From JBBQKG01 sp038326655 (GTDB lineage: Bacteria > Actinomycetota > Thermoleophilia > Solirubrobacterales > JBBDJG01), in NCBI GenBank assembly GCA_038326655.1, contig JBBQKG010000003.1, positions 78,751 to 142,750 of the forward strand: DNA of 64,000 nucleotides. Direction: 5' to 3'. A program made the position numbers and the translations under genes. A model generated the notes under the pieces. That model did not search any database, had not been told where the DNA came from, and was given only the letters and a program-made list of their open reading frames with translations. Every line of letters begins with the position of its first letter. Within the stretch, counting starts at the first letter, position 1. This document shows positions 8,883 to 17,017 of the stretch, piece after piece.

Positions 8883-9589
8883 GCCGACTTCATCAGCTCG
8901 TGCACGTCTTCCCCTTGCGCCGAGGGGGCGTCGTGCACGACGCGGCCGTCACGCAGCACCACGAGCCGATCGCCGGCGGAGGCCGCGTCGGCGTCGTGGG
9001 TCACCATCACGACGGTCTGCTTGAAGCGGTCGACGGCCTCGCGAAGGAGCCGCAGGACATCCTCGCTCGAGCTGGAGTCGAGGTTGCCGGTCGGTTCGTC
9101 GGCGAACACGACCGCGGGGCGCGTGACCAGGGCACGCGCGATCGCGACGCGCTGCTGCTGCCCCCCGGAAAGCTCGGAGGGCCGGTGCTTGCGCCGGTCG
9201 CCGAGGGCGACGATGTCGATCAGGTGCTCGACCCATTCACGGTCGACATCACGCCCGGCGATCGTAAGCGGTAGCACGATGTTCTCCTCCGCCGTCAAAA
9301 CCGGAAGCAGGTTGAAAGCCTGGAAGATGAAGCCGACCTTCTGTCGGCGAAGCTCGGTCAGGTGGTTGTCGTCGAGCTGGGTGATCTCCGTGCCATCGAT
9401 CTCGACCGAGCCGGAGGTGGGCTGGTCGAGGCCCGCCAGGCAGTGCATCAGCGTCGACTTGCCCGAGCCCGACGGCCCCATGATCGCGCTGAACTGGCTG
9501 CACAGGAACTGCACCGTGACGCCCGCGAGCGCGTCAACTGCCGCATCCCCTTGGCCGTACCGGCGATAGAGATCCGTGGCGGCCACCAT
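8879..9589 (-). CDS. ABC transporter ATP-binding protein, LolD/MacB-like
   Basis: ATPase partner of the downstream permease, 236 aa from the ATG used here. Walker A is GPSGSGKS, the signature is LSGGQQQRVAIARAL, Walker B is PAVVFADEPTGNLD, and the H-loop is VVMVTHD. The frame is open back to a TTG directly abutting the stop of the crotonase gene, with an intermediate GTG at 9607. I prefer MVAATDLYRRYGQG because homology starts there, but no start has a clear ribosome binding site. Gene order ATPase-permease with a four-base overlap is standard for FtsX-type exporters. Confidence 0.93.
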   Translation of the reverse strand: MVAATDLYRRYGQGDAAVDALAGVTVQFLCSQFSAIMGPSGSGKSTLMHCLAGLDQPTSGSVEIDGTEITQLDDNHLTELRRQKVGFIFQAFNLLPVLTAEENIVLPLTIAGRDVDREWVEHLIDIVALGDRRKHRPSELSGGQQQRVAIARALVTRPAVVFADEPTGNLDSSSSEDVLRLLREAVDRFKQTVVMVTHDADAASAGDRLVVLRDGRVVHDAPSAQGEDVHELMKSA

Positions 9590-9631
9590 GGGGCTTGCGG
9601 CCGTCACGGCTTTCGCCCTGTCGATGTGCAA

Positions 9632-10435
9632 CTAGCGGCCCTCCCAGTTGGGCTTGCGCTTCTCGCCGAAGGCCCGGACGCCTTCGCGGAAGTCATGGGT
9701 GCGGAACGAAGATAGTCGCAGATCTATGACTTCTTTTTCATGCGTTTTCGAAAGTCGGCTGAAGCCAGTCAGCCTTCCGATGATCTCCTTGTTGCCCCTC
9801 AGCGAGACGGGCGCGTGGCCCGCGATCTCGGCGGCCAGCGCGACCGCCGCGTCGTCGATCTGCTCTGGCTCGGCCACCTCGTGCACCAGCCCGATCTGCT
9901 CGGCGCGGTCGGCGTCGACGTTCCGCCCGGTGAAGAACAACTCACGCGTGCGCGCCGGGCCGACCGAGTCGATGAACTTTTGCAGCCCGGTATGGCTGTA
10001 GATCAGACCCAGCTTCGCCGGGGGCATCCCGAGCTTCACGCCGCGGGCCGCAATCCGCAGATCGCAGGTGAGCGCAAGCTCGAGGCCGCCGCCGAGCGCA
10101 TGCCCGTTGACCGCTGCGAGGGTCGGGAACGGAAACGCCTCGACCGCCTCGATCGCCCGGCTGAAAGGGTGGGCGACGAGCCGCTCTGCCTCCTCGGCGA
10201 ACACCTCGTCGGGGATATCGGCGATGTCGTAGCCCGCCGAGAACATGCCCTCGCTGCCGGCGATCACGACACAGCGGGTCTCGATGCCGTCGTCGAGCTC
10301 CGCCATCAGCGTCGCGATCCCGTCGAGGATCTCGTGGTCGAGCGCGTTGCGCTTGGCCGGATTGCGGATCGTGACCCTGGCAACCGCCTCGGCCGGCCGA
10401 TCGAGAACGAGCTTGCCTCCGGCAAGCTCGTTCAA
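9632..10435 (-). CDS. Enoyl-CoA hydratase/isomerase family protein (crotonase fold)
   Basis: A crotonase-fold protein of about 267 aa. The oxyanion-hole segments MFSAGYDIADIP and AVNGHALGGGLELALTCDL are present. The position that carries the first catalytic glutamate in canonical hydratases (P-E-x-x-L-G) reads PPAKLGL, with Ala instead of Glu, so ordinary hydratase chemistry is doubtful. A frame-open TTG further upstream (10456) lies inside a terminator-like hairpin, so I start at the next TTG (LNELAGGKLVLDRP); neither has a good ribosome binding site. It sits between the biotin carrier gene and the ABC exporter on the same strand. Confidence 0.85.
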   Translation of the reverse strand: MNELAGGKLVLDRPAEAVARVTIRNPAKRNALDHEILDGIATLMAELDDGIETRCVVIAGSEGMFSAGYDIADIPDEVFAEEAERLVAHPFSRAIEAVEAFPFPTLAAVNGHALGGGLELALTCDLRIAARGVKLGMPPAKLGLIYSHTGLQKFIDSVGPARTRELFFTGRNVDADRAEQIGLVHEVAEPEQIDDAAVALAAEIAGHAPVSLRGNKEIIGRLTGFSRLSKTHEKEVIDLRLSSFRTHDFREGVRAFGEKRKPNWEGR

Positions 10436-10442
10436 GAAACTG

Positions 10443-10468
10443 CCGTCCGGCTGCAAGCACCCGGACGG
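10443..10468 (-). terminator. Hairpin, copy 1 of a repeated terminator-like element
   Basis: Arms CCGTCCGGCTGC and GCACCCGGACGG pair with one mismatch around an AA centre. It lies just downstream of the biotin carrier gene. The same 26-base hairpin recurs with one base change at 13788-13813 and is followed there too by a GGGTGGCCT stretch, which points to a dispersed terminator family. Confidence 0.55.
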
Positions 10469-10502
10469 GTGGCCTGCGCGCTCACCGCTCCTTGGGCGAC
10501 CA

Positions 10503-10715
10503 TCATTCCAGCGTCACAAGCGTGTCACCCTCGGACACGGCCTGGCCCTCCTCGACGTTGACCTCTTTCACGACGCCCGCGTCCTCGGCCTCGACGGGCA
10601 TCTCCATCTTCATCGACTCGAGGATCACGACCGTGTCGCCCTCCTCGACCGAGTCGCCGGGCGACACTTCGACCTTCCACACCGTGCCGGTTATATGAGC
10701 CTCGATCGCCGCCAA
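10503..10715 (-). CDS. Free-standing biotin carboxyl carrier protein (70 aa)
   Basis: A single biotinyl-attachment domain with the acceptor lysine in ESMKMEMPVEAE and the symmetric second half DAGVVKEVNVEEGQAVSEGDTLVTLE. A TTG start (LAAIEAHITGTV) preceded by AAGGAG gives 70 residues, the size of the small actinobacterial BCCP proteins (the TB7.3 type) that serve acyl-CoA carboxylases. Longer frames upstream read into the divergent glycosyltransferase promoter and are not protein-like. It would be biotinylated with biotin from the nearby operon and could serve the carboxyltransferase at 35198, an inference from family only. Confidence 0.9.
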   Translation of the reverse strand: MAAIEAHITGTVWKVEVSPGDSVEEGDTVVILESMKMEMPVEAEDAGVVKEVNVEEGQAVSEGDTLVTLE

Positions 10716-10766
10716 GTTGCTCCTTCTGTCGGTTCTGGGTCGGGGTCCGCGCCAGAATAACGGCCC

Positions 10767-11489
10767 GTGTCTCCCGAACCAGCCAGCCGGCCGCGGCCCG
10801 AGCGGATCGTGATCGTGACCGCCCGCGACGAGGCCGATCGCATCCAGCACACGATCGAAGCGCTCCGCGACGCGCTTCCGGATGCCCGCATCCTGCTCGC
10901 CGAGAGCGGGTCACGCGATCGCACGGCGGCGCTCGCGGAGCGGGCCGGCGCCGAGGTCGTGCGAACGTCGGCGCCCCGCAAGGGCAAGGGCCGCTCCGCC
11001 ACGACCGCGGCCCGGGCGGCGCTGACCGTTCCCGGGGCCTACGACGCGACGTTCCTGCTCGCCGACGGCGACCTCGGTGCGTCGGCTGGGGCGCTGCTGC
11101 CGCTCGTCGACGCGATCGAGGCCGGCGAGTGCGACCTCGCGGTGGCCGCGTTCGCGCGGCGGCTGGGCGGGGGCTTCGGCCTCGCGGTGGGCTTCGCCCG
11201 CTGGGCGATCAGCGACCTCACCGGGCTCGAGACGCGTGCCCCGATCTCCGGGCAGCGCGCGCTGCGGGGCGCCACGCTTGCGCGGCTGCTGCCGTTCGCG
11301 GACGGGTTCGGCATGGAGACCGGCATGACCATCGACGCGGTTCGCGCCGGCCTCACACTGAGAGAGATCGACCTCGACCTCGAGCACCGGGCGACGACGC
11401 GCTCGCTCGCCGGCTTCGCCCACCGCGGGCGCCAGCTGCTGCATTTCGCGCGGGTGTACGTCAGCCGGCGGTTCTCGCGAGGCGGATAG
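10767..11489 (+). CDS. Family 2 glycosyltransferase (GT-A fold)
   Basis: A 240-aa GT-A protein with the nucleotide-sugar binding start RIVIVTARDEADRIQHTIEAL, the ESGSRDRTAALAERAGAEVV segment typical of GT2 enzymes, and a DGD metal motif (LLADGDLGAS) in place of the usual DxD. It resembles the actinobacterial glucosyl-3-phosphoglycerate synthase/dolichyl-phosphate transferase branch, but the acceptor is unknown. GTG start; 51 bases separate it from the divergent biotin carrier gene. The stop is 10 bases before glpK, so the two may be co-transcribed. Confidence 0.82.
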   Translation: MSPEPASRPRPERIVIVTARDEADRIQHTIEALRDALPDARILLAESGSRDRTAALAERAGAEVVRTSAPRKGKGRSATTAARAALTVPGAYDATFLLADGDLGASAGALLPLVDAIEAGECDLAVAAFARRLGGGFGLAVGFARWAISDLTGLETRAPISGQRALRGATLARLLPFADGFGMETGMTIDAVRAGLTLREIDLDLEHRATTRSLAGFAHRGRQLLHFARVYVSRRFSRGG

Positions 11490-11499
11490 TTTCCCAGCC

Positions 11500-12996
11500 G
11501 TGATCTGCTCGATCGACCAGGGCACGACCGGCACGACCTGCCTCGTGTTCGACGACGAGGCGCGCCTCGTGGGCCGCGCCTATCGCGAGTTCGCACAGCA
11601 CTTCCCCCGTCCCGGCTGGGTCGAGCACGACGCCCTCGAGATCTGGGAGGTGTCGCGGGCGGTCGCGAAGGAGGCGCTGGACGCCGTCGGCGCGGCGCCG
11701 GGCGACGTCAGCGCGATCGGGATCGCGAACCAGCGCGAGACGGTCGTGTGCTGGGACGAGCAGACGGGGGAGCCGCTCCACCGCGCGATCGTCTGGCAGG
11801 ACCGCCGTACCGCAGCCCGGTGCGACGAGCTCCGCGAGCAGGGCGCCGAGCAGCTGGTCCGAGAGCGCACCGGTCTCGTGCTCGACCCGTACTTCTCCGG
11901 CACCAAGATCGAGTGGCTGCTCGAGCACGTCGAAGGCCTCCGCGAGCGAGCTCGTGCCGGCCGGGTCAAGTTCGGGACGATCGATGCGTGGCTCGCCTTC
12001 AAGCTCACGGGTCGCTCGGTCACCGACTACTCCAACGCCTCCCGCACGATGCTCTTCGACATCCACCGGCTCGACTGGGACCCGGAGCTCTGCGAGCTGC
12101 TCGGCGTGCCGCGCGCGTGGCTGCCCGAGGCGCGCCCGTCGGCCGGGCTCTACGGCGAGACCGATCCCGACGCGTTCTTCGGCGCGCGCGTGCCGCTTAC
12201 GGGAATCGCCGGCGATCAGCAGGCGGCGCTGTTCGGCCAGGCCTGCACGGCTCAGGGCCTGGGCAAGAACACCTACGGCACGGGCAGCTTCGTGCTGATG
12301 AACGCGGGCGGCGAGGCTCCGCGACCGAGCGCCGGTCTGCTCACGACGGTCGCCTGGGGCCTGGGCGGGAAGGCCGACTACGCGCTCGAGGCAAGCGTCT
12401 TCGTCACCGGCGCGGCGCTCCAGTGGCTCCGTGACGGGCTCGGCCTGATCCGGACAGCCGCGGAGAGCGAGGGCATGGCGGCGTCGCTCGACTCGAACGA
12501 CGGCGTGTACTTCGTCCCCGCGCTCACGGGCCTCGGCTCGCCGTACTGGGATCCGTACGCGCGCGGCACGATCGTCGGGCTGACGCGAGGAACCGGGCCC
12601 GAGCATCTCGCCCGGGCGGCGCTGGAGGCGATCGCCTACCAGACCGTCGACGCGGTCGACGCGATGGAAGCCGCATCGGCAGAGCAGCTCGCCGAGTTGC
12701 GCGTTGACGGCGGCGGCACGGCGAACGCCTGGCTCATGCAATTCCAGGCCGATGTGCTCGGCAGGCCGGTGGTGGTCCCCGAGATCACCGAGACGACCGC
12801 GCTCGGTGCGGCCTACCTCGCCGGGGTCGGCGCGGGGGCGTGGACACTCGAGCAGGTCTCCGCGCTCTGGCGCGAGGCGGCACGGTTCGAGCCGCGGATG
12901 GGCGAGGGCCAGCGCCGTGCGCTGCTCGACCGGTGGCGCCAGGCGGTCGAGCACAGCAGGGGTTGGGCCGGTGGACCGGCAGGGCCCGAGCTGTAA
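11500..12996 (+). CDS. glpK: Glycerol kinase
   Basis: An FGGY-family kinase of 498 aa that phosphorylates glycerol to sn-glycerol 3-phosphate with ATP. Landmarks are the N-terminal DQGTTGTTCLVFD phosphate loop, ANQRETVVCWDEQTGEPL, VWQDRRT, GIAGDQQAALFGQ and the C-terminal VDGGGTANAWLMQFQ adenosine region, all in the right order and spacing. The GTG start lacks a Shine-Dalgarno sequence; a TAGTTT box 7 bases upstream fits a leaderless transcript. No glpF or glpD is adjacent; the next gene is a glycerolipid acyltransferase, which suggests supply of glycerol phosphate for lipid synthesis. Confidence 0.97.
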   Translation: MICSIDQGTTGTTCLVFDDEARLVGRAYREFAQHFPRPGWVEHDALEIWEVSRAVAKEALDAVGAAPGDVSAIGIANQRETVVCWDEQTGEPLHRAIVWQDRRTAARCDELREQGAEQLVRERTGLVLDPYFSGTKIEWLLEHVEGLRERARAGRVKFGTIDAWLAFKLTGRSVTDYSNASRTMLFDIHRLDWDPELCELLGVPRAWLPEARPSAGLYGETDPDAFFGARVPLTGIAGDQQAALFGQACTAQGLGKNTYGTGSFVLMNAGGEAPRPSAGLLTTVAWGLGGKADYALEASVFVTGAALQWLRDGLGLIRTAAESEGMAASLDSNDGVYFVPALTGLGSPYWDPYARGTIVGLTRGTGPEHLARAALEAIAYQTVDAVDAMEAASAEQLAELRVDGGGTANAWLMQFQADVLGRPVVVPEITETTALGAAYLAGVGAGAWTLEQVSALWREAARFEPRMGEGQRRALLDRWRQAVEHSRGWAGGPAGPEL

Positions 12997-13027
12997 CCGG
13001 TTTTTGGCGGAGGGGTAGCAACCGCCG

Positions 13028-13783
13028 ATGAAGCCTCAGGCGTACGTCGACCCCCGCCCGGCCAAGCACTTCACGAAGTTCTACGAGCATCCGCGCACCG
13101 AGCCGCCGGACTGGATCTACCGGCTGGCGAGGGCGGTGCTCACGATTCCGGTGCTGGGCGTCTACCGCTTCCGTGCGATCGGCGTGGACAACGTCCCCTA
13201 CGCGGGCCCGGTGGTTCTCGCGCCCAACCACTTCAGCGTCCTCGACCACTTCTTCGTCGCGGTGCTGCTGCGCCGGCAGGTGCAGTTCATGGCCAAGTCG
13301 CAACTCTTCCGCCCGCCCTTGCTCGACTTCATCCTCACGCACGGGGGCGCCTTCCCCGTGCGGCGGGGACAGCACGACGAGGAGACTTTCAAGACCGCAA
13401 ACGCGATCCTCGGCCACGGCGGCGTGGTCTTGATGTACGCGGAAGGAGGCCGGTCCCGGTCGAGGAAGCTGGGCGAGCCGAAGTCGGGGCTCGGCCGGCT
13501 CGGGCTGGAGTCCGGCGTGCCGGTGGTGCCGATCGCGATCCACGGCTCGCAGCACGCGCGCGACGCGACGCGCGGCCACGTCCCGCCCAAGGTCACCTTG
13601 CAGTTCGGCGAGCCGATCGCCTGGGAGCAGGTGGAGCACCCCACCCGTGATCAGGCGCAGGGGGTCGCCGACCAGGTCTTCGATCGCGTGAAGACGATGT
13701 ACGAGGCGCTCGAGGCGCAGGGCCGCCGGGGTGTACTGGCGAAGCTTCGCGAAGCCCACGGGCAGCCGGCGCACAACTTCTAA
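13028..13783 (+). CDS. 1-acyl-sn-glycerol-3-phosphate acyltransferase family protein (PlsC-like)
   Basis: A 251-aa membrane-associated acyltransferase. The HX4D catalytic motif is NHFSVLD, the second block AFPVRRG, and the third block EGGRSRS (variant of EGTRSR), followed by VPVVPIAIHGS. It probably transfers acyl chains to lysophosphatidate or a related lysolipid at the inner membrane face. A GGAGGGG ribosome binding site lies upstream of the ATG. Placed 31 bases after glpK, it may complete a small glycerolipid unit. Confidence 0.92.
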   Translation: MKPQAYVDPRPAKHFTKFYEHPRTEPPDWIYRLARAVLTIPVLGVYRFRAIGVDNVPYAGPVVLAPNHFSVLDHFFVAVLLRRQVQFMAKSQLFRPPLLDFILTHGGAFPVRRGQHDEETFKTANAILGHGGVVLMYAEGGRSRSRKLGEPKSGLGRLGLESGVPVVPIAIHGSQHARDATRGHVPPKVTLQFGEPIAWEQVEHPTRDQAQGVADQVFDRVKTMYEALEAQGRRGVLAKLREAHGQPAHNF

Positions 13784-13787
13784 GAGG

Positions 13788-13813
13788 CCGTCCGGCTGCA
13801 AGCAGCCGGACGG
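13788..13813. terminator. Bidirectional terminator hairpin, copy 2 of a repeated element
   Basis: A perfect 12-bp stem (CCGTCCGGCTGC / GCAGCCGGACGG) around AA, starting 5 bases after the acyltransferase stop and 12 bases before the stop of the convergent hotdog-fold gene. It is nearly identical to the hairpin at 10443-10468. Confidence 0.7.
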
Positions 13814-13825
13814 GATGGGTGGCCT

Positions 13826-14272
13826 TCATTCGTTGCGGCGGACGTGCCAGTCGACGCTCATGGTCGCGACGCTGGCGCCGTCGGCATTGGTGAGGTCGAC
13901 ACTCACCTGGAACTCGACCTTGCCGTCGGCCTCGAGCTGATCCAGTAATGCGGACTTCTCCGCGGACAGCGTGCCCGTCGCGGTGATCGGGCCCTTTGCG
14001 AGCTTGGTGTAGGAGATCTCGGCGTGGCGCGCCAGCGGGGTGATGCCGCCCATGTGCGCGGCGAACGCGCCCACGAACGCCGCGCCCGAGGCCGCCTCGC
14101 CGGCCGAGAACAACGCGCCCGCATGCTGGGAGCCGACGTGATTGTGAAGGGACTCGGAGTCCGGCAGCAGCACGACTCCGCGGCCGTCGGCGACCTCGAC
14201 GACCTCCAAGCCGACGTGCTTGTTGAAGGGGATCGCCTCCTGCAGGCCTGCTCTTACGGCTTCATGGTCCAT
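13826..14272 (-). CDS. Hotdog-fold thioesterase-like protein (PaaI/DUF4442 type)
   Basis: A 148-aa hotdog protein: PFNKHVGLEVVEVADGRGVVLLPDS, then the HNHVGSQHAGALFSAGEAASG helix, then strands ending MSVDWHVRRNE. The HAGALF segment corresponds to the catalytic region of acyl-CoA thioesterases. Two in-frame ATGs exist; the inner one (MDHEAVRAG) is chosen because GAGGAGG lies about 11 bases upstream. Substrate unknown. Its promoter region is shared with the divergent alpha/beta hydrolase. Confidence 0.85.
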   Translation of the reverse strand: MDHEAVRAGLQEAIPFNKHVGLEVVEVADGRGVVLLPDSESLHNHVGSQHAGALFSAGEAASGAAFVGAFAAHMGGITPLARHAEISYTKLAKGPITATGTLSAEKSALLDQLEADGKVEFQVSVDLTNADGASVATMSVDWHVRRNE

Positions 14273-14305
14273 CGGCTCCGACCTCCTCGGCATAGACTCA
14301 CGCGA

Positions 14306-15256
14306 ATGCCGAACCGTAACGGGCCGCGTCTCGACGCAGGCGCCTTTCCGGTCCAGCGCGCGGCCGTCGCCGACGGCCTCGAGCTGGCCTTCATCCGCCG
14401 GGGCGAGGGCGGCTACCCGCTCCTCCTGGTCCACGGCTGGCCCGAGACGAAGCGGATCTGGTGGCGCAACATCGAGCCGCTCGCGCAGGCCGGATTCGAG
14501 GTGATCGTCCCGGACCTGCGCGGCTTCGGCGATTCCGACGTCGCGCCCGACGGGTTCTACGACCCGGCCGCACAGGCGGCCGACCTTCACCGCCTCGTTC
14601 ACGACGTGCTCGGCCACGAGCGGTGCGGGGCGGCCGGCGGCGACGTCGGCGGCGTCGTGATCCAGGACCTCGGCCTTCGCTTCGGGGGTTTCCTCGAGCG
14701 CCAGTGCCTTTTCAACACCGTCCTGCCGCTCCTGCGCGAGGACTACGAGCGCGCCGGCATTCCGCCCACGGTCCCCAGGGAGACCCGTGCGGCGGCCGAC
14801 TATTTCCTCCGCCAGGGGCGGCACGCGGACGTGCTCGCCGCCGAGCTGGACACTCCGGAGCGGCGGCGGCGCTATGTCGCCCAGTTCTACGGCTCGCGGT
14901 TCTGGGCGGCGCCGGGCAGCTTCGACCGCGAGGCGACCGAGTTCATGACCGAGCCTTTCGCCGACGCCGAGAAGCTCCGGGCCGGCTTCGGCATATACGA
15001 GACCGCGGTCGGCGCGCGTCCGGCGTCGGCGCCGCCCCGTCTGCTGGAGAAGAACCCCTTGCCCACGCTCGTTCTCTACGGGCCCCAGGATCACGTGATC
15101 CCAGGGGACTTCCCCGAACGCGCCGAGGTCGCCTTTCCGGAGCTGATCGGCCCCTTCGACGTGCGGCGGGCGGGTCACTTCCTGCAGTGGGAGCGCGCCG
15201 ACCTGCTCAACCGCAGTCTGATCTACTTCTTCGCGGACCTGCGAGGGGGACGATGA
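14306..15256 (+). CDS. Alpha/beta hydrolase, epoxide hydrolase type
   Basis: A 316-aa hydrolase with the oxyanion motif HGWPET, the nucleophile aspartate in GGDVGG, an acid in YGPQDHVIP and the catalytic histidine in AGHFLQWERAD. An Asp nucleophile with HGxP points to epoxide hydrolase or haloalkane dehalogenase; HGWPET and the overall pattern favour epoxide hydrolase. The start MPNRNGPRLDAG has no Shine-Dalgarno sequence but a TAGACT box ends 8 bases upstream, consistent with a leaderless mRNA. The next SDR gene starts 2 bases after the stop. Confidence 0.87.
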   Translation: MPNRNGPRLDAGAFPVQRAAVADGLELAFIRRGEGGYPLLLVHGWPETKRIWWRNIEPLAQAGFEVIVPDLRGFGDSDVAPDGFYDPAAQAADLHRLVHDVLGHERCGAAGGDVGGVVIQDLGLRFGGFLERQCLFNTVLPLLREDYERAGIPPTVPRETRAAADYFLRQGRHADVLAAELDTPERRRRYVAQFYGSRFWAAPGSFDREATEFMTEPFADAEKLRAGFGIYETAVGARPASAPPRLLEKNPLPTLVLYGPQDHVIPGDFPERAEVAFPELIGPFDVRRAGHFLQWERADLLNRSLIYFFADLRGGR

Positions 15257-15257
15257 C

Positions 15258-16052
15258 GTGAAGCTCGACGGACGCACTGCGCTACTGACCGGAGCGACCG
15301 GCGGCATCGGCCGCGCGATCGCCCACGCGCTTCACCGCCGTGGCGCGACGGTGATCCTCACCGGCCGCAGGCTCGACGTGCTCGAGAATCTGCGCCGCGA
15401 GCTGGGCAATCGCGCAGAGGTGATCGGCGCGGACCTCGCCAACAGGCCAGACGTCGAGCGTCTCGGGGAGCGGACGGACGTCGACGTGCTGGTCGCGAAC
15501 GCTGCGCTGCCGGCGGCAGGCCGGCTCACGACCTTCTCCGCCAGGGACCTCGATCGCGCGATCGAGGTGAACCTGCGTGCGCCGATGCAGCTGACGCTCG
15601 CGCTGCTGCCGAAGATGCTCGAGCGGGCCTCGGGCCACCTCGTGTTCGTATCGTCGCTCGCCGGGAAGGTCGCGAGCGCAGGCAGCTCGGTGTACAGCGC
15701 GACGAAGTTCGGCATCCGCGGCTTCGGCTACTCGCTGGCCGAGGAGTTGCGTGGCACCGGCGTCGGGACCACCACGGTGTTTCCCGGCTTCATCCGCGAG
15801 GCGGGGATGTTCCACGAGAGCGGCACGAAGCTGCCGCGCGGCATCGGCACGCGCACGCCCCAGGACGTCGCCGAGGCGGTCCTCGAGGGCATCGAGAAGG
15901 GTCGCGCCGAGATCGACGTGGCCCCGTTCTCGCTCAGCTCGGGCGCCAAGATCTTCGGCGTCTCACCACCCGTGATGTCGCGCATCACACGCATCCTCGG
16001 AGCGGACCGGGTAAGCGATCAACTCGAAACCGGGCAGAGGGACAAGCGTTAG
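15258..16052 (+). CDS. Short-chain dehydrogenase/reductase
   Basis: A classical SDR of 264 aa: cofactor motif TGATGGIG, NAA-type segment (VANAALPA), catalytic Ser in VFVSSLAG and YSATK active site, then the long C-terminal lobe. GRRLD after the second strand suggests NADP(H). A GTG start lies 2 bases after the hydrolase stop with GAGGGGGA upstream, so the two are an operon; the SDR may oxidise a product of the epoxide hydrolase (inference). A strong terminator follows. Confidence 0.9.
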   Translation: MKLDGRTALLTGATGGIGRAIAHALHRRGATVILTGRRLDVLENLRRELGNRAEVIGADLANRPDVERLGERTDVDVLVANAALPAAGRLTTFSARDLDRAIEVNLRAPMQLTLALLPKMLERASGHLVFVSSLAGKVASAGSSVYSATKFGIRGFGYSLAEELRGTGVGTTTVFPGFIREAGMFHESGTKLPRGIGTRTPQDVAEAVLEGIEKGRAEIDVAPFSLSSGAKIFGVSPPVMSRITRILGADRVSDQLETGQRDKR

Positions 16053-16065
16053 AGAGAGAAACTGG

Positions 16066-16091
16066 CCGGCCGCCGCCAAGGCGGCGGCCGG
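16066..16091 (+). terminator. Intrinsic terminator after the hydrolase-SDR operon
   Basis: A perfect 12-bp GC stem (CCGGCCGCCGCC / GGCGGCGGCCGG) centred on AA, followed by TTGGGTT. It lies between convergent transcription units and could stop both. Confidence 0.75.
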
Positions 16092-16120
16092 TTGGGTTAG
16101 GGCGCGCCCACTTGGAGCGC

Positions 16121-16996
16121 CTAGGGCGCGGGGACCTTGGACGGTTGTCGCGCGAACTCGCTGATCAGCGAGGCGAGCCGCTCCGGCTGGTCCTCGGACA
16201 CGAACGTGTAGGAGTCGTCGACCCGCTCCAGGCGCGCGTCCGGGAATGTCTCCGCCAGCCGCTCCGCGTGCTCCAGCGGGAAGAAGTCCTTCTCGGAGGC
16301 CCACACGATCAGCACCGGCCGGTCGAACTCGCCGAGCCGCTCCGCCGCCTCCAGCGTGTACCGGGGATGGATTCCCCTCAGGACCTTGGCGAGGTCGCGG
16401 CGCACCCCGGCGTTGGCCAGCGCCGGCCCCACCCAGGCCGCGGTCACGTCGCGGTCCAGGCCGTGCTTCGAGAGCCAGCCGAATCCCAGCGGGCCGTGCC
16501 GCATGAACGTGAGGCGCATCGGCTGAAGCATCACGCGCGCGCCGGCGGGTGACTTCGCGGGTGCGAGCAGCCACTTGAACAGGGTGGGGGGGAAGTTCTC
16601 GTAGGCGTCGCAGGGCGTCAGCACGAGCCGGCCGATGCGCTCGGGGTGCCGCGTGACGACGAGCTGGCAGAACGCTCCGCCGGTGTCGTTGCCGACCAGC
16701 GTCACGCGCTCCAGGTCCAGGGACGCGATGAAGTCTGCGATCAGCTTCGCGACCGCATACGGCGAGAGGTCGGTGCCCTCGTCCAGCGGCTGCTCGTGCG
16801 AGCCGAGCGGCAGGTCGGGGGCGATGCAGCGGAAGTCCTTCGAGAGCGCGGGCACGACCTTGCGCCACAGGTCGCCGTTGACGAGCAGTCCGTGCACGAA
16901 CACGATCGGCTCGCCGGAGCCGCGCTCGCGGTAGCGGATCGTGCCCTGCGGGAGCTTGACTTCCTTCTGATCGCCTAGTGCTTGGGAGATGGACAT
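16121..16996 (-). CDS. Alpha/beta hydrolase (haloalkane dehalogenase-like) lacking the usual catalytic His
   Basis: A 291-aa alpha/beta hydrolase with HGLLVNGDLW at the oxyanion loop and Asp as apparent nucleophile in VGNDTGG, as in haloalkane dehalogenases. The acid region WASEKDFFP is present. Where the catalytic histidine normally lies (..D-A-G-H-F..), the sequence reads DDSYTFVSEDQPERLA, with Thr instead of His, although the flanking EDQPE pattern is intact. It may be a non-canonical or non-catalytic branch. The ATG is preceded by a perfect GGAGG. It forms an operon with the upstream thioesterase (21-base gap). Confidence 0.85.
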   Translation of the reverse strand: MSISQALGDQKEVKLPQGTIRYRERGSGEPIVFVHGLLVNGDLWRKVVPALSKDFRCIAPDLPLGSHEQPLDEGTDLSPYAVAKLIADFIASLDLERVTLVGNDTGGAFCQLVVTRHPERIGRLVLTPCDAYENFPPTLFKWLLAPAKSPAGARVMLQPMRLTFMRHGPLGFGWLSKHGLDRDVTAAWVGPALANAGVRRDLAKVLRGIHPRYTLEAAERLGEFDRPVLIVWASEKDFFPLEHAERLAETFPDARLERVDDSYTFVSEDQPERLASLISEFARQPSKVPAP

Positions 16997-17017
16997 TCGG
17001 CCTCCTTCGTGATGGGC

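Noticed and set aside
11461..12954. 497-codon antisense frame opposite glpK
   Set aside because: No motif; glpK motifs are complete on the other strand.
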